Shown: positions 1 through 6,136, counted from the first letter of the stretch. The stretch is 6,192 nucleotides of DNA from Gemmatimonadota bacterium (GCA_003220975.1 QHTX01000066.1:5066-11257); one strand, 5' to 3'. Numbers and translations are program-made. The notes: generated by a model not told the origin, from the sequence alone.

Positions 1-877
1 GGGTGCGAGCCCCGGACACGACGTCCTCCCCCTGAGCGTTCGTGAGGAAGTCGCCGTTCAGGACGTTCTCCCCCGTGCGGCAATCGCGCGTGAACGCGAC
101 GCCCGTCCCCGAGTCATCGCCCATGTTCCCGTACACCATGGCGACCACGTTCACCGCCGTCCCGAGGTCGTCCGGTATGCCGTGCACCTTGCGGTAGTCC
201 GCCGCGCGCCGCGTTCGCCAGCTCCGGAACACGGCGGCGATCGCGCCCCACAGCTGGGCGGTAGGATCGTCGGGGAAGGGAACGCCGCGCTTCGCCTGGA
301 TGATCGCCTTGAACTCGTGCACCAGGGCCTTGAGGTCGTCGGGCGGCAAGTCGATGTCGCGCGCCACCCGGCGACGGCGCTTGCACTCCTCGAGCACCTC
401 CTCGAACGGCTGCTTGCCCAGGTCGAACACCACGTCGCCGTACATCTGGACGAAGCGGCGATAGGAGTCGTAGGCGAAGCGGGGGTTCTTCGCGCCGGCG
501 ACGAGCCCCTGCACGGTCTCATCGTTCAGGCCGAGGTTCAGGATCGTCTCCATCATCCCCGGCATCGAGACCGCCGCCCCCGAGCGGACGGAGACGAGGA
601 GCGGGTTCTTGGGATCGCCGAACTTCTTGCGGGTGGCCTGCTCCAGCTGCTTCAGGTGGCGGCCGACTTCGTCATGCAGCTGGTCGGGGAACGTGCCCTG
701 CTCGAGGTAGGTGAGACACAGCTTGGCGGAGATGGTGAAGCCGGGGGGCACGGGGAGGCCGAGATTCGCCATCTCGGCCAGTCCTGCTCCCTTGCCGCCC
801 AGGATGTCGCGCATCGCCGCCGAGCCGTCGGCGCGGCCCGGGCCGAAGAAGTACACCCAGCGTGCGAGGGACGGCAC
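1..877 (-). CDS. ppdK: Pyruvate phosphate dikinase, N-terminal part (runs off window)
   Basis: PPDK is a cytoplasmic enzyme that reversibly converts ATP, phosphate and pyruvate to AMP, pyrophosphate and phosphoenolpyruvate. Only 292 codons are present, about a third of the usual 870-900 residues, covering most of the N-terminal ATP-grasp nucleotide-binding domain. Visible family motifs are WVYFFG (residues 7-12), GGKGAGLAEM (27-36), GLPVPPGFTI (40-49), SVRSGA (96-101), MPGMMETILNLG (105-116), GDDSGTGVAFTRD (253-265) and NAQGEDVVSGART (280-292). Lys29 and Arg98 are the likely counterparts of the ATP-binding Lys and Arg of characterised PPDKs. The MPGMMETILNLG and WVYFFG motifs separate it from PEP synthase. 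The phosphorylatable-His and PEP/pyruvate domains lie outside the window. I chose GTG at 875-877: an in-frame TAG, which is the purF stop, lies just upstream, and AGGA sits 4 bases before it. A GTG eight codons in would lose the start of the conserved motif. It is 6 bases after purF and probably cotranscribed. Confidence 0.93.
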   Translation of the reverse strand, partial: MPSLARWVYFFGPGRADGSAAMRDILGGKGAGLAEMANLGLPVPPGFTISAKLCLTYLEQGTFPDQLHDEVGRHLKQLEQATRKKFGDPKNPLLVSVRSGAAVSMPGMMETILNLGLNDETVQGLVAGAKNPRFAYDSYRRFVQMYGDVVFDLGKQPFEEVLEECKRRRRVARDIDLPPDDLKALVHEFKAIIQAKRGVPFPDDPTAQLWGAIAAVFRSWRTRRAADYRKVHGIPDDLGTAVNVVAMVYGNMGDDSGTGVAFTRDCRTGENVLNGDFLTNAQGEDVVSGART

Positions 878-883
878 GACGTC

Positions 884-2290
884 CTACACGGCCAGCGCCT
901 GTTGTAGGGGCGCGGCATGCCGCGCCCCTACAAGTTCTTCTGGGATCTCGGTAGGGTACTCGCCGGAGAAGCAGGCGTGGCAGAAGTCCGCGGGGTCGCC
1001 GTCTCCGGCGGCGGCGGTCACCATGCCCCCGAGTGAGAGGTAGCCCAGGGAGTCCACCCCCAGATGCTCGCGGATTTGCTCGACCGTATGACTCGCGCCG
1101 ATCAGCTCGCTCTTGGTGGGTGTGTCGATGCCGTAGTAACACGGGCCGGTGATGGGCGGCGAGGCGACCCGGAAGTGCACCTCCTTGGCACCTGCCTGGC
1201 GGATCAACTGGACCAAGGCGCGGCTGGTGGTGCCGCGGACGATGGAGTCGTCCACGACCACGACCTTCTTGCCCTCGAGCACCTCGCGCACCGGGTTGAA
1301 CTTGATCTTCACCTTGGCCATGCGACCGGCCTGCGCGGGGTGGATGAACGTCCGCCCGACATAGTGATTGCGGATCAGGGCGTGCTCGAGCTTGATGCCC
1401 GACTCCTCGGAGAACCCCAGCGCCATGGCGTTGGACGAGTCCGGCACCGAGAAGACGCAGTCGGCGCCGGCCGCCGGATGCTCCCGTGCCAGGGCGTGCC
1501 CCAGCGCCCGGCGCACCCGGTCCACCGACCGGTGGAACACCGTGCTGTCGGGGCGGGAGAAATACACCAGCTCGAACACGCAGCGCCGGTGCGGCTTGGG
1601 TGCGAGCTTGGGGAGCTCGTCCACGTCCGGGCCGTGGATGCGGACGAAGTCGCCCGGCTCGAGCTCGCGCACGAGCGTCGCACCGGTGATGTCGAGCGCG
1701 CACGTCTCGGACGCGACCACCCAGCCCGACCCGAGCCGCCCCAGGACGAGCGGCCGGAAGCCGCGCGGATCCACGATCGCGTACAGCGTACGGCCGATGG
1801 TGATCACCAGGGAGTAAGCGCCTTCCACCCGCTCGAGCGCGTCGAGCAGCTGGTCTTCCGGCTCCCGCGCCTCGGAGCGCGCGATCAGGTGCACCAGCAC
1901 CTCGCTGTCCGAGGAGCTCTGGAAGATCGACCCCTTCGCGACGAGATCGGAGCGGAGCGGGACGGCATTAGTGAGGTTGCCGTTGTGCGCCAGCGCGAGG
2001 GGCCCTTCGCGGTAACGGGCGAGCATCGGTTGGGCGTTGGCGAGCACGGAGGTGCCGGCGGTCGAGTAGCGCGTGTGGCCGATCGCGACGTCGCCCGGCA
2101 GATCGTTCAGCACCCGTTCGCTGAAGACGTCCGAGACGAGCCCCATGCCGCGGTGCGAGCGGGCGACGCCCTCACCGTCCACCGCCACCATCCCCGCCGA
2201 CTCCTGCCCGCGGTGCTGCAGGCTATAGAGCCCGAGATAGGCGACGCGGGCTGCGTCGGGAACGCCGGTGACACCGATGATGCCGCACAT
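884..2290 (-). CDS. purF: Amidophosphoribosyltransferase PurF, [4Fe-4S] type
   Basis: PurF catalyses the committed step of purine synthesis: PRPP + glutamine give 5-phosphoribosylamine, glutamate and pyrophosphate. The 468-residue product has an N-terminal class II glutamine amidotransferase domain (about 1-230) and a C-terminal phosphoribosyltransferase domain. The start is ATG at 2288-2290 because it puts the nucleophile at Cys2 (MCGIIG); upstream in-frame codons are purL sequence. GHTRYST (71-77) and HNGNLTN (102-108) belong to the glutaminase site, and VVVVDDSIVRGTTS (343-356) is the PRPP-binding loop. Cys237, Cys384, Cys437 and Cys440 match the four iron-sulfur ligands of Bacillus subtilis PurF, but there is no propeptide before the Cys. 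The conserved protein ends near YPTEIPEE (445-452). The following tail, residues 453-463, is encoded by a perfect palindrome. A possible GGGAG ribosome site lies 12 bases upstream, inside the end of purL, whose stop is 7 bases away, so translation may be coupled. Confidence 0.98.
   Translation of the reverse strand: MCGIIGVTGVPDAARVAYLGLYSLQHRGQESAGMVAVDGEGVARSHRGMGLVSDVFSERVLNDLPGDVAIGHTRYSTAGTSVLANAQPMLARYREGPLALAHNGNLTNAVPLRSDLVAKGSIFQSSSDSEVLVHLIARSEAREPEDQLLDALERVEGAYSLVITIGRTLYAIVDPRGFRPLVLGRLGSGWVVASETCALDITGATLVRELEPGDFVRIHGPDVDELPKLAPKPHRRCVFELVYFSRPDSTVFHRSVDRVRRALGHALAREHPAAGADCVFSVPDSSNAMALGFSEESGIKLEHALIRNHYVGRTFIHPAQAGRMAKVKIKFNPVREVLEGKKVVVVDDSIVRGTTSRALVQLIRQAGAKEVHFRVASPPITGPCYYGIDTPTKSELIGASHTVEQIREHLGVDSLGYLSLGGMVTAAAGDGDPADFCHACFSGEYPTEIPEELVGARHAAPLQQALAV
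902..933. repeat. Perfect 32-base palindrome within the 3' end of purF
   Basis: The arms are TTGTAGGGGCGCGGCA (902-917) and its exact reverse complement (918-933), with no spacer and no mismatch. Pairing stops abruptly at both ends (901 and 934 are both G). On the minus strand it reads in frame as the last residues of Leu453 through Gln463 of PurF, ending 15 bases before the stop codon. As RNA it could fold into a very stable GC-rich hairpin, but no U-run follows, so it is not a standard intrinsic terminator. I recall palindromes of the GTAGGGGC...GCCCCTAC type as dispersed repeats in environmental bacterial genomes; that is memory, not a search result. No second copy and no flanking target-site duplication is visible here. 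Confidence 0.93.
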
Positions 2291-2297
2291 CCGTCCG

Positions 2298-4562
2298 TCA
2301 GTCTCCCATGCGTCGAGGGATCGCCGTGAAATATACCTGGCGCAGCCGGTCGACGGGGTGTGCGAGCTGCGCGTCGCGCAGCCCGAGCCGCACGACGCCG
2401 CCCCGCACGCCCACCGCACCGATGCGCTGGGTCGGCACGCCCAGTTCCCGCGCCAGGGCCGCCACCGCGGCGGCGCGGTCGGGGGGGCAGGTGATGACGG
2501 CTCGCCCCTGAGACTCGCTGAACAGCAGCTCGACAGCCGCCAGTCCCAAGCCGTAAGCGGTGAGATCGATCTCCAGGCCGAAGCCCGTCTCGTCGTACGG
2601 GCCGCCTATCGCCACCTCGGCGAGCGCGACGCCCAGGCCGCCCTGCGAGCAATCGTGCGCGGAGCGGAACAGCCCGCGCTCCGCCCCGGCGACCAGGTAA
2701 TCGACCAGCCGGCGCTCGGCCGCGAGATCCACGCGCGGCGGCTCGCCGCCGGTGAAGCCGTACAAGGCCTCCCACAGCTGCGAGCCGCCGAGTTCCGCCC
2801 GGGTGTGCCCCAACACCAACACCGCGTCTCCGACGGCGCGGGCATGACTCGGCACTGCCCGGTCGGCCCGCGTGAGGAGCCCGATCATCCCGACGACGGG
2901 CGTGGGGTCCACGGCGCCGCCCGGACTCTCGTTGTAGAAGGAGACGTTGCCGCCCGTCACGGGCGTGTCGAGCGCGCGGCATGCGTCGGCGATGCCGCGG
3001 CAGGCTTCTTTGAACTGGTGGAACACGGCGGGCCGCTCCGGGCTGCCGAAGTTGAGGCAGTCGGTGATGCCGAGCGGGCGCGCGCCGGTGCACGCGACGT
3101 TCCGCGCCGCCTCGGCGACCGTCGCCTTGCCGCCCTCGTATGGGTCGAGCAGGACGTAGCGGCTGTTGCAGTCCACCGTGACCGCGATGCCGAAGTCGGC
3201 GCCCCTCACCAGGATCACTCCGGCGTCTCCCCCCGGCCCGATCACCGTGCTTGCCTGCACGGTCGAATCGTACTGCTCGTACACCCACCGCTTGGACGCC
3301 ACGGGGGGATGATCGAGAAGCGTGAGGAGCACCTCGTCGGGAGCAGGGAGCGGGGAGCCGGGAGCAGGGCGCGCGGCGCGCAGCTGCGCGATCGCTTCGT
3401 CCTCGCGGGCGTCCGGGGTGTAGACCGGGCAGTCGTCGATCAAGGGTCGGCCCGGAATCTCGACGACCACCTGACTCCCCCACCTGGCCCGATACATGCC
3501 GTCGTCGGTCACGCGGCCGATGGGCGTGGCGGCGAGCTCCCACTTCGTCGCGATCGCCTGGACCTGGAGCACGCGGTCCGCCTTCGCCACGACGAGCATC
3601 CGTTCCTGCGATTCGGACAGCAGGATCTCGTACGGAGTCATTCCCGGCTCGCGGGTGGGAACGAGCGACAGATCGATCTCCACACCCACGCCGCCCTTCG
3701 CCGCCATCTCCGCGGACGACGAGGTGAGGCCGGCGGCTCCCATGTCCTGGATTGCCACGATGTGGCCGGACGCGATCAGCTCGAGGCTCGCCTCGAGCAG
3801 CAGCTTCTCGGTGAACGGGTCGCCGACCTGCACCTGGGGCCGGCGCCGCTCGGACTCGTGCGTCAGCTCCTCCGACGCGAACGCGGCCCCGTGAATGCCA
3901 TCGCGCCCCGTGCTCGAGCCCACGACCAGCAGCACGTTGCCCACGCCGTGCGCCGCGGCCGTGATGAGATCCTTTTCCTTGAGCAGCCCGACGCACATCG
4001 CGTTGACCAGCGGGTTGCCGCCGTAACTCGCGCCGAAGTCCACCTCGCCGCCGAGCGTGGGCACGCCGACGCAGTTGCCGTAATCCCCCACGCCACGCAC
4101 CACGCCCGCGAACAGGTAGCGGTTGCGCGCGGCGTCGAGGGGGCCGAAGCGCAGGCTGTTGAGCACGGCCACCGGCCGGGCCCCCATGGTGAACACGTCG
4201 CGCAGGATGCCGCCGACGCCGGTCGCGGCGCCCTGGTAGGGCTCCACGGCGGAGGGGTGATTGTGCGACTCGATCTTGAAGGCCACGGCCCAGCCGTCGG
4301 GAAGGCGCAGCACGCCGGCGTTCTCACCCGGCCCCTGGACGACCTGCGGACCCGTGGTGGGAAAAGTCCGCAGCACGGGCTTGGAATGCTTGTAGGAGCA
4401 GTGCTCGCTCCACAGGGCGGAGAACACGCCCAGCTCGGCGAAGGTCGGCGCGCGGCCGAGCATCGCCTCGATGCGGTGGTACTCTGCGGCGGTGAGATTG
4501 TGGTCGCGGACCAGCGCGGGCGTGATCGGCGGGTCGCCCGGGAACGGCGTCGCCGGCGTCAC
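2298..4562 (-). CDS. purL: Phosphoribosylformylglycinamidine synthase subunit PurL
   Basis: This is the synthase subunit of FGAM synthase. With ammonia from PurQ it converts FGAR and ATP to FGAM, ADP and phosphate. The 754-residue length fits the short PurL that needs separate PurS and PurQ. Motifs in order are WSEHCSYKHSK (51-61, with the probable catalytic His54), GPGENAGV (77-84), KIESHNHPS (96-104), GVGGILRDVFTMGARP (115-130), YGNCVGVPT (161-169), TGRDGIHGAAFAS (218-230), QDMGAAGLTSSSAEMA (272-287), SESQERML (316-323), PYEGGKATVAEAARN (474-488), TDCLNFGSPE (500-509), GGNVSFYNES (537-546), HDCSQGGLGVALAE (636-649) and FSESQGRAVIT (681-691). These show the two internally duplicated AIRS-like halves. 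The start is GTG at 4560-4562, overlapping the TGA of the zinc-ribbon gene as GTGA. The open frame continues upstream but only through unconserved sequence antisense to nothing and overlapping that gene. No good ribosome site precedes GTG, so coupling is likely. A 7-base tandem repeat lies in the linker at about residues 399-409. Confidence 0.97.
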   Translation of the reverse strand: MTPATPFPGDPPITPALVRDHNLTAAEYHRIEAMLGRAPTFAELGVFSALWSEHCSYKHSKPVLRTFPTTGPQVVQGPGENAGVLRLPDGWAVAFKIESHNHPSAVEPYQGAATGVGGILRDVFTMGARPVAVLNSLRFGPLDAARNRYLFAGVVRGVGDYGNCVGVPTLGGEVDFGASYGGNPLVNAMCVGLLKEKDLITAAAHGVGNVLLVVGSSTGRDGIHGAAFASEELTHESERRRPQVQVGDPFTEKLLLEASLELIASGHIVAIQDMGAAGLTSSSAEMAAKGGVGVEIDLSLVPTREPGMTPYEILLSESQERMLVVAKADRVLQVQAIATKWELAATPIGRVTDDGMYRARWGSQVVVEIPGRPLIDDCPVYTPDAREDEAIAQLRAARPAPGSPLPAPDEVLLTLLDHPPVASKRWVYEQYDSTVQASTVIGPGGDAGVILVRGADFGIAVTVDCNSRYVLLDPYEGGKATVAEAARNVACTGARPLGITDCLNFGSPERPAVFHQFKEACRGIADACRALDTPVTGGNVSFYNESPGGAVDPTPVVGMIGLLTRADRAVPSHARAVGDAVLVLGHTRAELGGSQLWEALYGFTGGEPPRVDLAAERRLVDYLVAGAERGLFRSAHDCSQGGLGVALAEVAIGGPYDETGFGLEIDLTAYGLGLAAVELLFSESQGRAVITCPPDRAAAVAALARELGVPTQRIGAVGVRGGVVRLGLRDAQLAHPVDRLRQVYFTAIPRRMGD
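3339..3369. repeat. Heptamer tandem repeat GGGAGCN, four copies plus three bases, inside purL
   Basis: On the plus strand the units are GGGAGCA (3339-3345), GGGAGCG (3346-3352), GGGAGCC (3353-3359) and GGGAGCA (3360-3366), followed by GGG. The first six bases are identical in all four units and only the seventh varies. On the coding strand the repeat encodes a Pro/Ala/Ser-rich piece, PAPGSPLPAPD, at about PurL residues 399-409, in the poorly conserved linker between the two halves of the enzyme. Seven is not a multiple of three, so gain or loss of one unit would shift the purL frame. Confidence 0.9.
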
Positions 4563-4885
4563 GGGTCGGGTAGCTTCGCTCCCGAGACGCCCCGCATCAC
4601 GATGCGGAACACGCGGGTGATCATGTTGGGCGATGGGTGCGCGAGCAGACTCTCCGCTTCCCCCTTGTCGAACCAGATCCCATGGCAGTGGGTGCACTGG
4701 TCGATCTGCACGCCGTGCCATTCCCCGGTGATCAGGTCGTACCCGCACTTGGGACACTTCATGTGGTGCGCCCGGCGCTCCGTCTCGGCGGCCGTCCGGC
4801 GCATCGCCTCGCGCTGCTGGCGCAGCAGCTCGGCGTCGCGCCTCGCGAAGTACTCTTCCTCGTTCTTGCTCGGCTTGTCGGGCAT
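4559..4885 (-). CDS. Small zinc-ribbon protein of the TFIIB zinc-finger type
   Basis: The product is 108 residues with no signal peptide or membrane segment, so probably cytoplasmic. Residues 1-41 are highly charged and probably helical, rich in Glu, Arg and Gln. A four-cysteine zinc ribbon follows: CPKCGYDL (Cys44, Cys47) and CTHCHGIWFDKGE (Cys64, Cys67), with the G-x-W-x-D-x-G-E pattern typical of the zf-TFIIB domain family. A C-terminal segment (about 84-108) is hydrophobic and basic. The family is widespread and its function is generally unknown; nucleic-acid or protein binding is a guess from the fold. The ATG at 4883-4885 lies 8 bases after the lipoprotein stop, with no recognisable Shine-Dalgarno sequence. 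The stop overlaps the purL GTG as GTGA, so expression is probably tied to the purine operon. I cannot assign a specific role. Confidence 0.88.
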   Translation of the reverse strand: MPDKPSKNEEEYFARRDAELLRQQREAMRRTAAETERRAHHMKCPKCGYDLITGEWHGVQIDQCTHCHGIWFDKGEAESLLAHPSPNMITRVFRIVMRGVSGAKLPDP

Positions 4886-4893
4886 CGGGGAGC

Positions 4894-5478
4894 TCAGGGG
4901 CTCGAGGGTGGCTTGACCGTGAGCGTGTCGCCGCCCCGGCGCAGGTGCGGTTGCGTGGCCGCGGGCGAGGACGACTGCCCGCTATAGCGGTGTCCCGGCC
5001 AGCGCAACACGGCGTCCACAACCTTACCGTTCTGCAGGAACACGACGTCTTCCGTGCCGCAGCTGTACTCGCAGCCGTTCCTGTAGTAGAGGAACGTCAT
5101 GTCGGCCTGCCGTCGCACGCCGACGGGCGGGCCCCACATCGAGTAGACGTCTTCCTCGCTCATCCCCGGGTCGATCGTGCCGGTGTTGGGGGAGTCGTAC
5201 GGCGTGTCGCGCGTGGGGCGCGAGATCTCGGGCGCCTGGATGGCGGGACGCCGCGGCGGCTTCGCCGGCGGCGTCGCGGGCGCCGGCTGGGGGGCGGGCG
5301 TCTCCGGTGTGGCCTGAGCGGGCGCCGGCTGGGCCGGCGCCGCGGGCGCGCGGCCCCGCCGCTCGGCGATCTTGGCGACGATGGTGTCCTTGATCTTCGT
5401 GTACTGGCTCTTGATCTGCTCACACCCTGAGGTGGCGATCGCCAACAGCGCGCACATCCATAGCGTGCTGCGTCGCAT
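4894..5478 (-). CDS. Predicted lipoprotein with BamE/SmpA-like C-terminal domain
   Basis: The 194-residue product starts with a short lipoprotein signal peptide: basic MRRS, a hydrophobic stretch, then ATSGC with the probable lipidated Cys19. The -3 residue is Thr rather than Leu, so the lipobox is not ideal. A charged, probably helical segment (20-43) is followed by a Pro/Ala-rich linker (about 44-90), as in proteins that span the periplasm or cell wall. The folded part (about 100-165) has GMSEEDVYSMWGPP (105-118), then TFLYYRNG (128-135) and DVVFLQNGKVVDAVLRW (144-160). This resembles the BamE/SmpA pattern of G-M-x-x-x-x-V followed by G-x-P, an aromatic strand and F-x-x-G-x-V. Cys136 and Cys140 could form a disulfide. 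ATG at 5476-5478 is favoured by GGAGG 6 bases upstream and the signal peptide. The first 59 bases overlap purQ. A role in outer-membrane assembly is inference from the domain; why it sits in a purine operon is unclear. Confidence 0.85.
   Translation of the reverse strand: MRRSTLWMCALLAIATSGCEQIKSQYTKIKDTIVAKIAERRGRAPAAPAQPAPAQATPETPAPQPAPATPPAKPPRRPAIQAPEISRPTRDTPYDSPNTGTIDPGMSEEDVYSMWGPPVGVRRQADMTFLYYRNGCEYSCGTEDVVFLQNGKVVDAVLRWPGHRYSGQSSSPAATQPHLRRGGDTLTVKPPSSP
5276..5333. repeat. In-frame 16-base direct repeat in lipoprotein linker
   Basis: The 16-base sequence GCGGGCGCCGGCTGGG occurs at 5276-5291 and again at 5318-5333, a period of 42 bases. The period is 14 codons, so both copies encode the same QPAPA peptide (residues about 50-54 and 64-68) in the Pro/Ala-rich linker. 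This looks like an in-frame duplication in a low-complexity spacer and is unlikely to be more than that. Confidence 0.7.
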
Positions 5479-6136
5479 GTCGAGCCTCCATCGAGTGAAA
5501 GATGCGGGCTCCATCCTGGCCGCCCAAGATCGAAGCGGTGCGGCGCTCCGGGTGCGGCATGATCCCCAGCACGTTCCGGCCGGCGTTGCACACGCCGGCG
5601 ATGGCATTGGTTGACCCGTTCGGATTGTCGCGCACGTAGCGCCACACGACGCGGCCGTGCGCCTCGAGCTCGGCGGCGGTGCGCTCGTCCGCCACATAGC
5701 GGCCGTCGCCATGGGCGATCGGGATCTCCAGGATCTCGCCGGGCTCGTACATACCCGTGAACGGCGTGTCGGTCCGCTCGACCCGTACCCACGCGGGGCG
5801 CGACAGGAAGCGCAACCGGGCGTTCCGCATCAGGCCCCCGGGGAGCAGCCCGGCCTCGCACAGGATCTGGAAGCCGTTGCAGATGCCCAGCACCGGGCCC
5901 CCGGCGCGCGCGTGCTCGGCCACCGCGGCCATGATCGGCGAGAAGCGGGCGATCGCGCCCGAGCGGAGGTAGTCGCCGTAGCTGAAGCCCCCGGGCAGGA
6001 TGACGATGTCGGCGCCGTTCAGGGCGGTGTCGCGATACCACACGTAATACGCGTCGGCGCCGGCGTCGCGCGCGGCGACGAGCGCGTCGGCGTCGCAGTT
6101 CGAGCCCGGAAACACGATCACCGCGACGCGCTTCAT
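5420..6136 (-). CDS. purQ: Phosphoribosylformylglycinamidine synthase subunit PurQ (glutaminase)
   Basis: PurQ is the class I glutamine amidotransferase subunit of FGAM synthase; it hydrolyses glutamine and passes ammonia to PurL. The 238-residue product shows the whole fold: VAVIVFPGSNCDAD (4-17), ILPGGFSYGDYLRSGAIA (46-63), the nucleophile elbow GICNGFQIL with Cys86 (84-92), IAHGDGRYV (140-148), RDNPNGSTNAIAGV (169-182) and MPHPER (193-198) with catalytic His195 and Glu197. The family normally ends near the GARIFHS motif (209-215), so about 23 residues form an unconserved tail, and codons 220-238 overlap the lipoprotein gene in another frame. The start is ATG at 6134-6136, sharing ATGA with the purS stop; GGAGAG lies 8 bases upstream inside purS. 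Order purS-purQ is the standard arrangement, but purL is separated by two other genes. Confidence 0.97.
   Translation of the reverse strand: MKRVAVIVFPGSNCDADALVAARDAGADAYYVWYRDTALNGADIVILPGGFSYGDYLRSGAIARFSPIMAAVAEHARAGGPVLGICNGFQILCEAGLLPGGLMRNARLRFLSRPAWVRVERTDTPFTGMYEPGEILEIPIAHGDGRYVADERTAAELEAHGRVVWRYVRDNPNGSTNAIAGVCNAGRNVLGIMPHPERRTASILGGQDGARIFHSMEARHATQHAMDVRAVGDRHLRV
5485..5489 (-). promoter_or_regulatory. Ribosome binding site for the lipoprotein gene, inside purQ
   Basis: The minus strand reads GGAGG six bases before the ATG at 5476-5478. It lies within purQ codons for Met216-Glu217-Ala218, so ribosomes finishing purQ pass over it. It is the strongest Shine-Dalgarno match in the window and decides the lipoprotein start. 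Confidence 0.8.

Noticed and set aside
902..933. Palindrome as an intrinsic terminator after purF
   Set aside because: There is no U-run on the transcript after the stem, and it lies within the coding sequence, with ppdK starting about 24 bases later.
1064..2329. Plus-strand open frame (421 codons) opposite purF
   Set aside because: Same antisense composition effect. The minus strand carries an intact PurF with catalytic Cys2, PRPP loop and cluster cysteines.
2291..2419. In-frame upstream extension of PurF as a propeptide
   Set aside because: It consists of purL 3' coding sequence read out of frame. ATG at 2288-2290 places Cys directly at position 2, as in many PurF proteins.
3377..3390. 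14-base palindrome CGCGCAGCTGCGCG in purL
   Set aside because: It is short, made mostly of GC alternation, and encodes ordinary Ala/Arg/Gln/Leu codons; likely chance at this base composition.
2107..3996. Minus-strand open frame of 629 codons out of frame with purL
   Set aside because: It is Arg/Gly-rich with no motifs and overlaps the correct purL frame throughout; it is a frame-shifted shadow.
2268..4916. Very long plus-strand open frame (882 codons) opposite purL and its neighbours
   Set aside because: It is antisense to well-recognised conserved genes, has no family motifs, and is His/Arg/Ala-rich as expected for the reverse of high-GC codons. Stop codons are rare in this frame because of base composition.
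4563..5021. In-frame upstream extension of PurL
   Set aside because: These 153 codons would overlap the zinc-ribbon and lipoprotein genes, are unlike any PurL N-terminus, and GTG at 4560-4562 gives the usual short-PurL length with a typical GTGA overlap.
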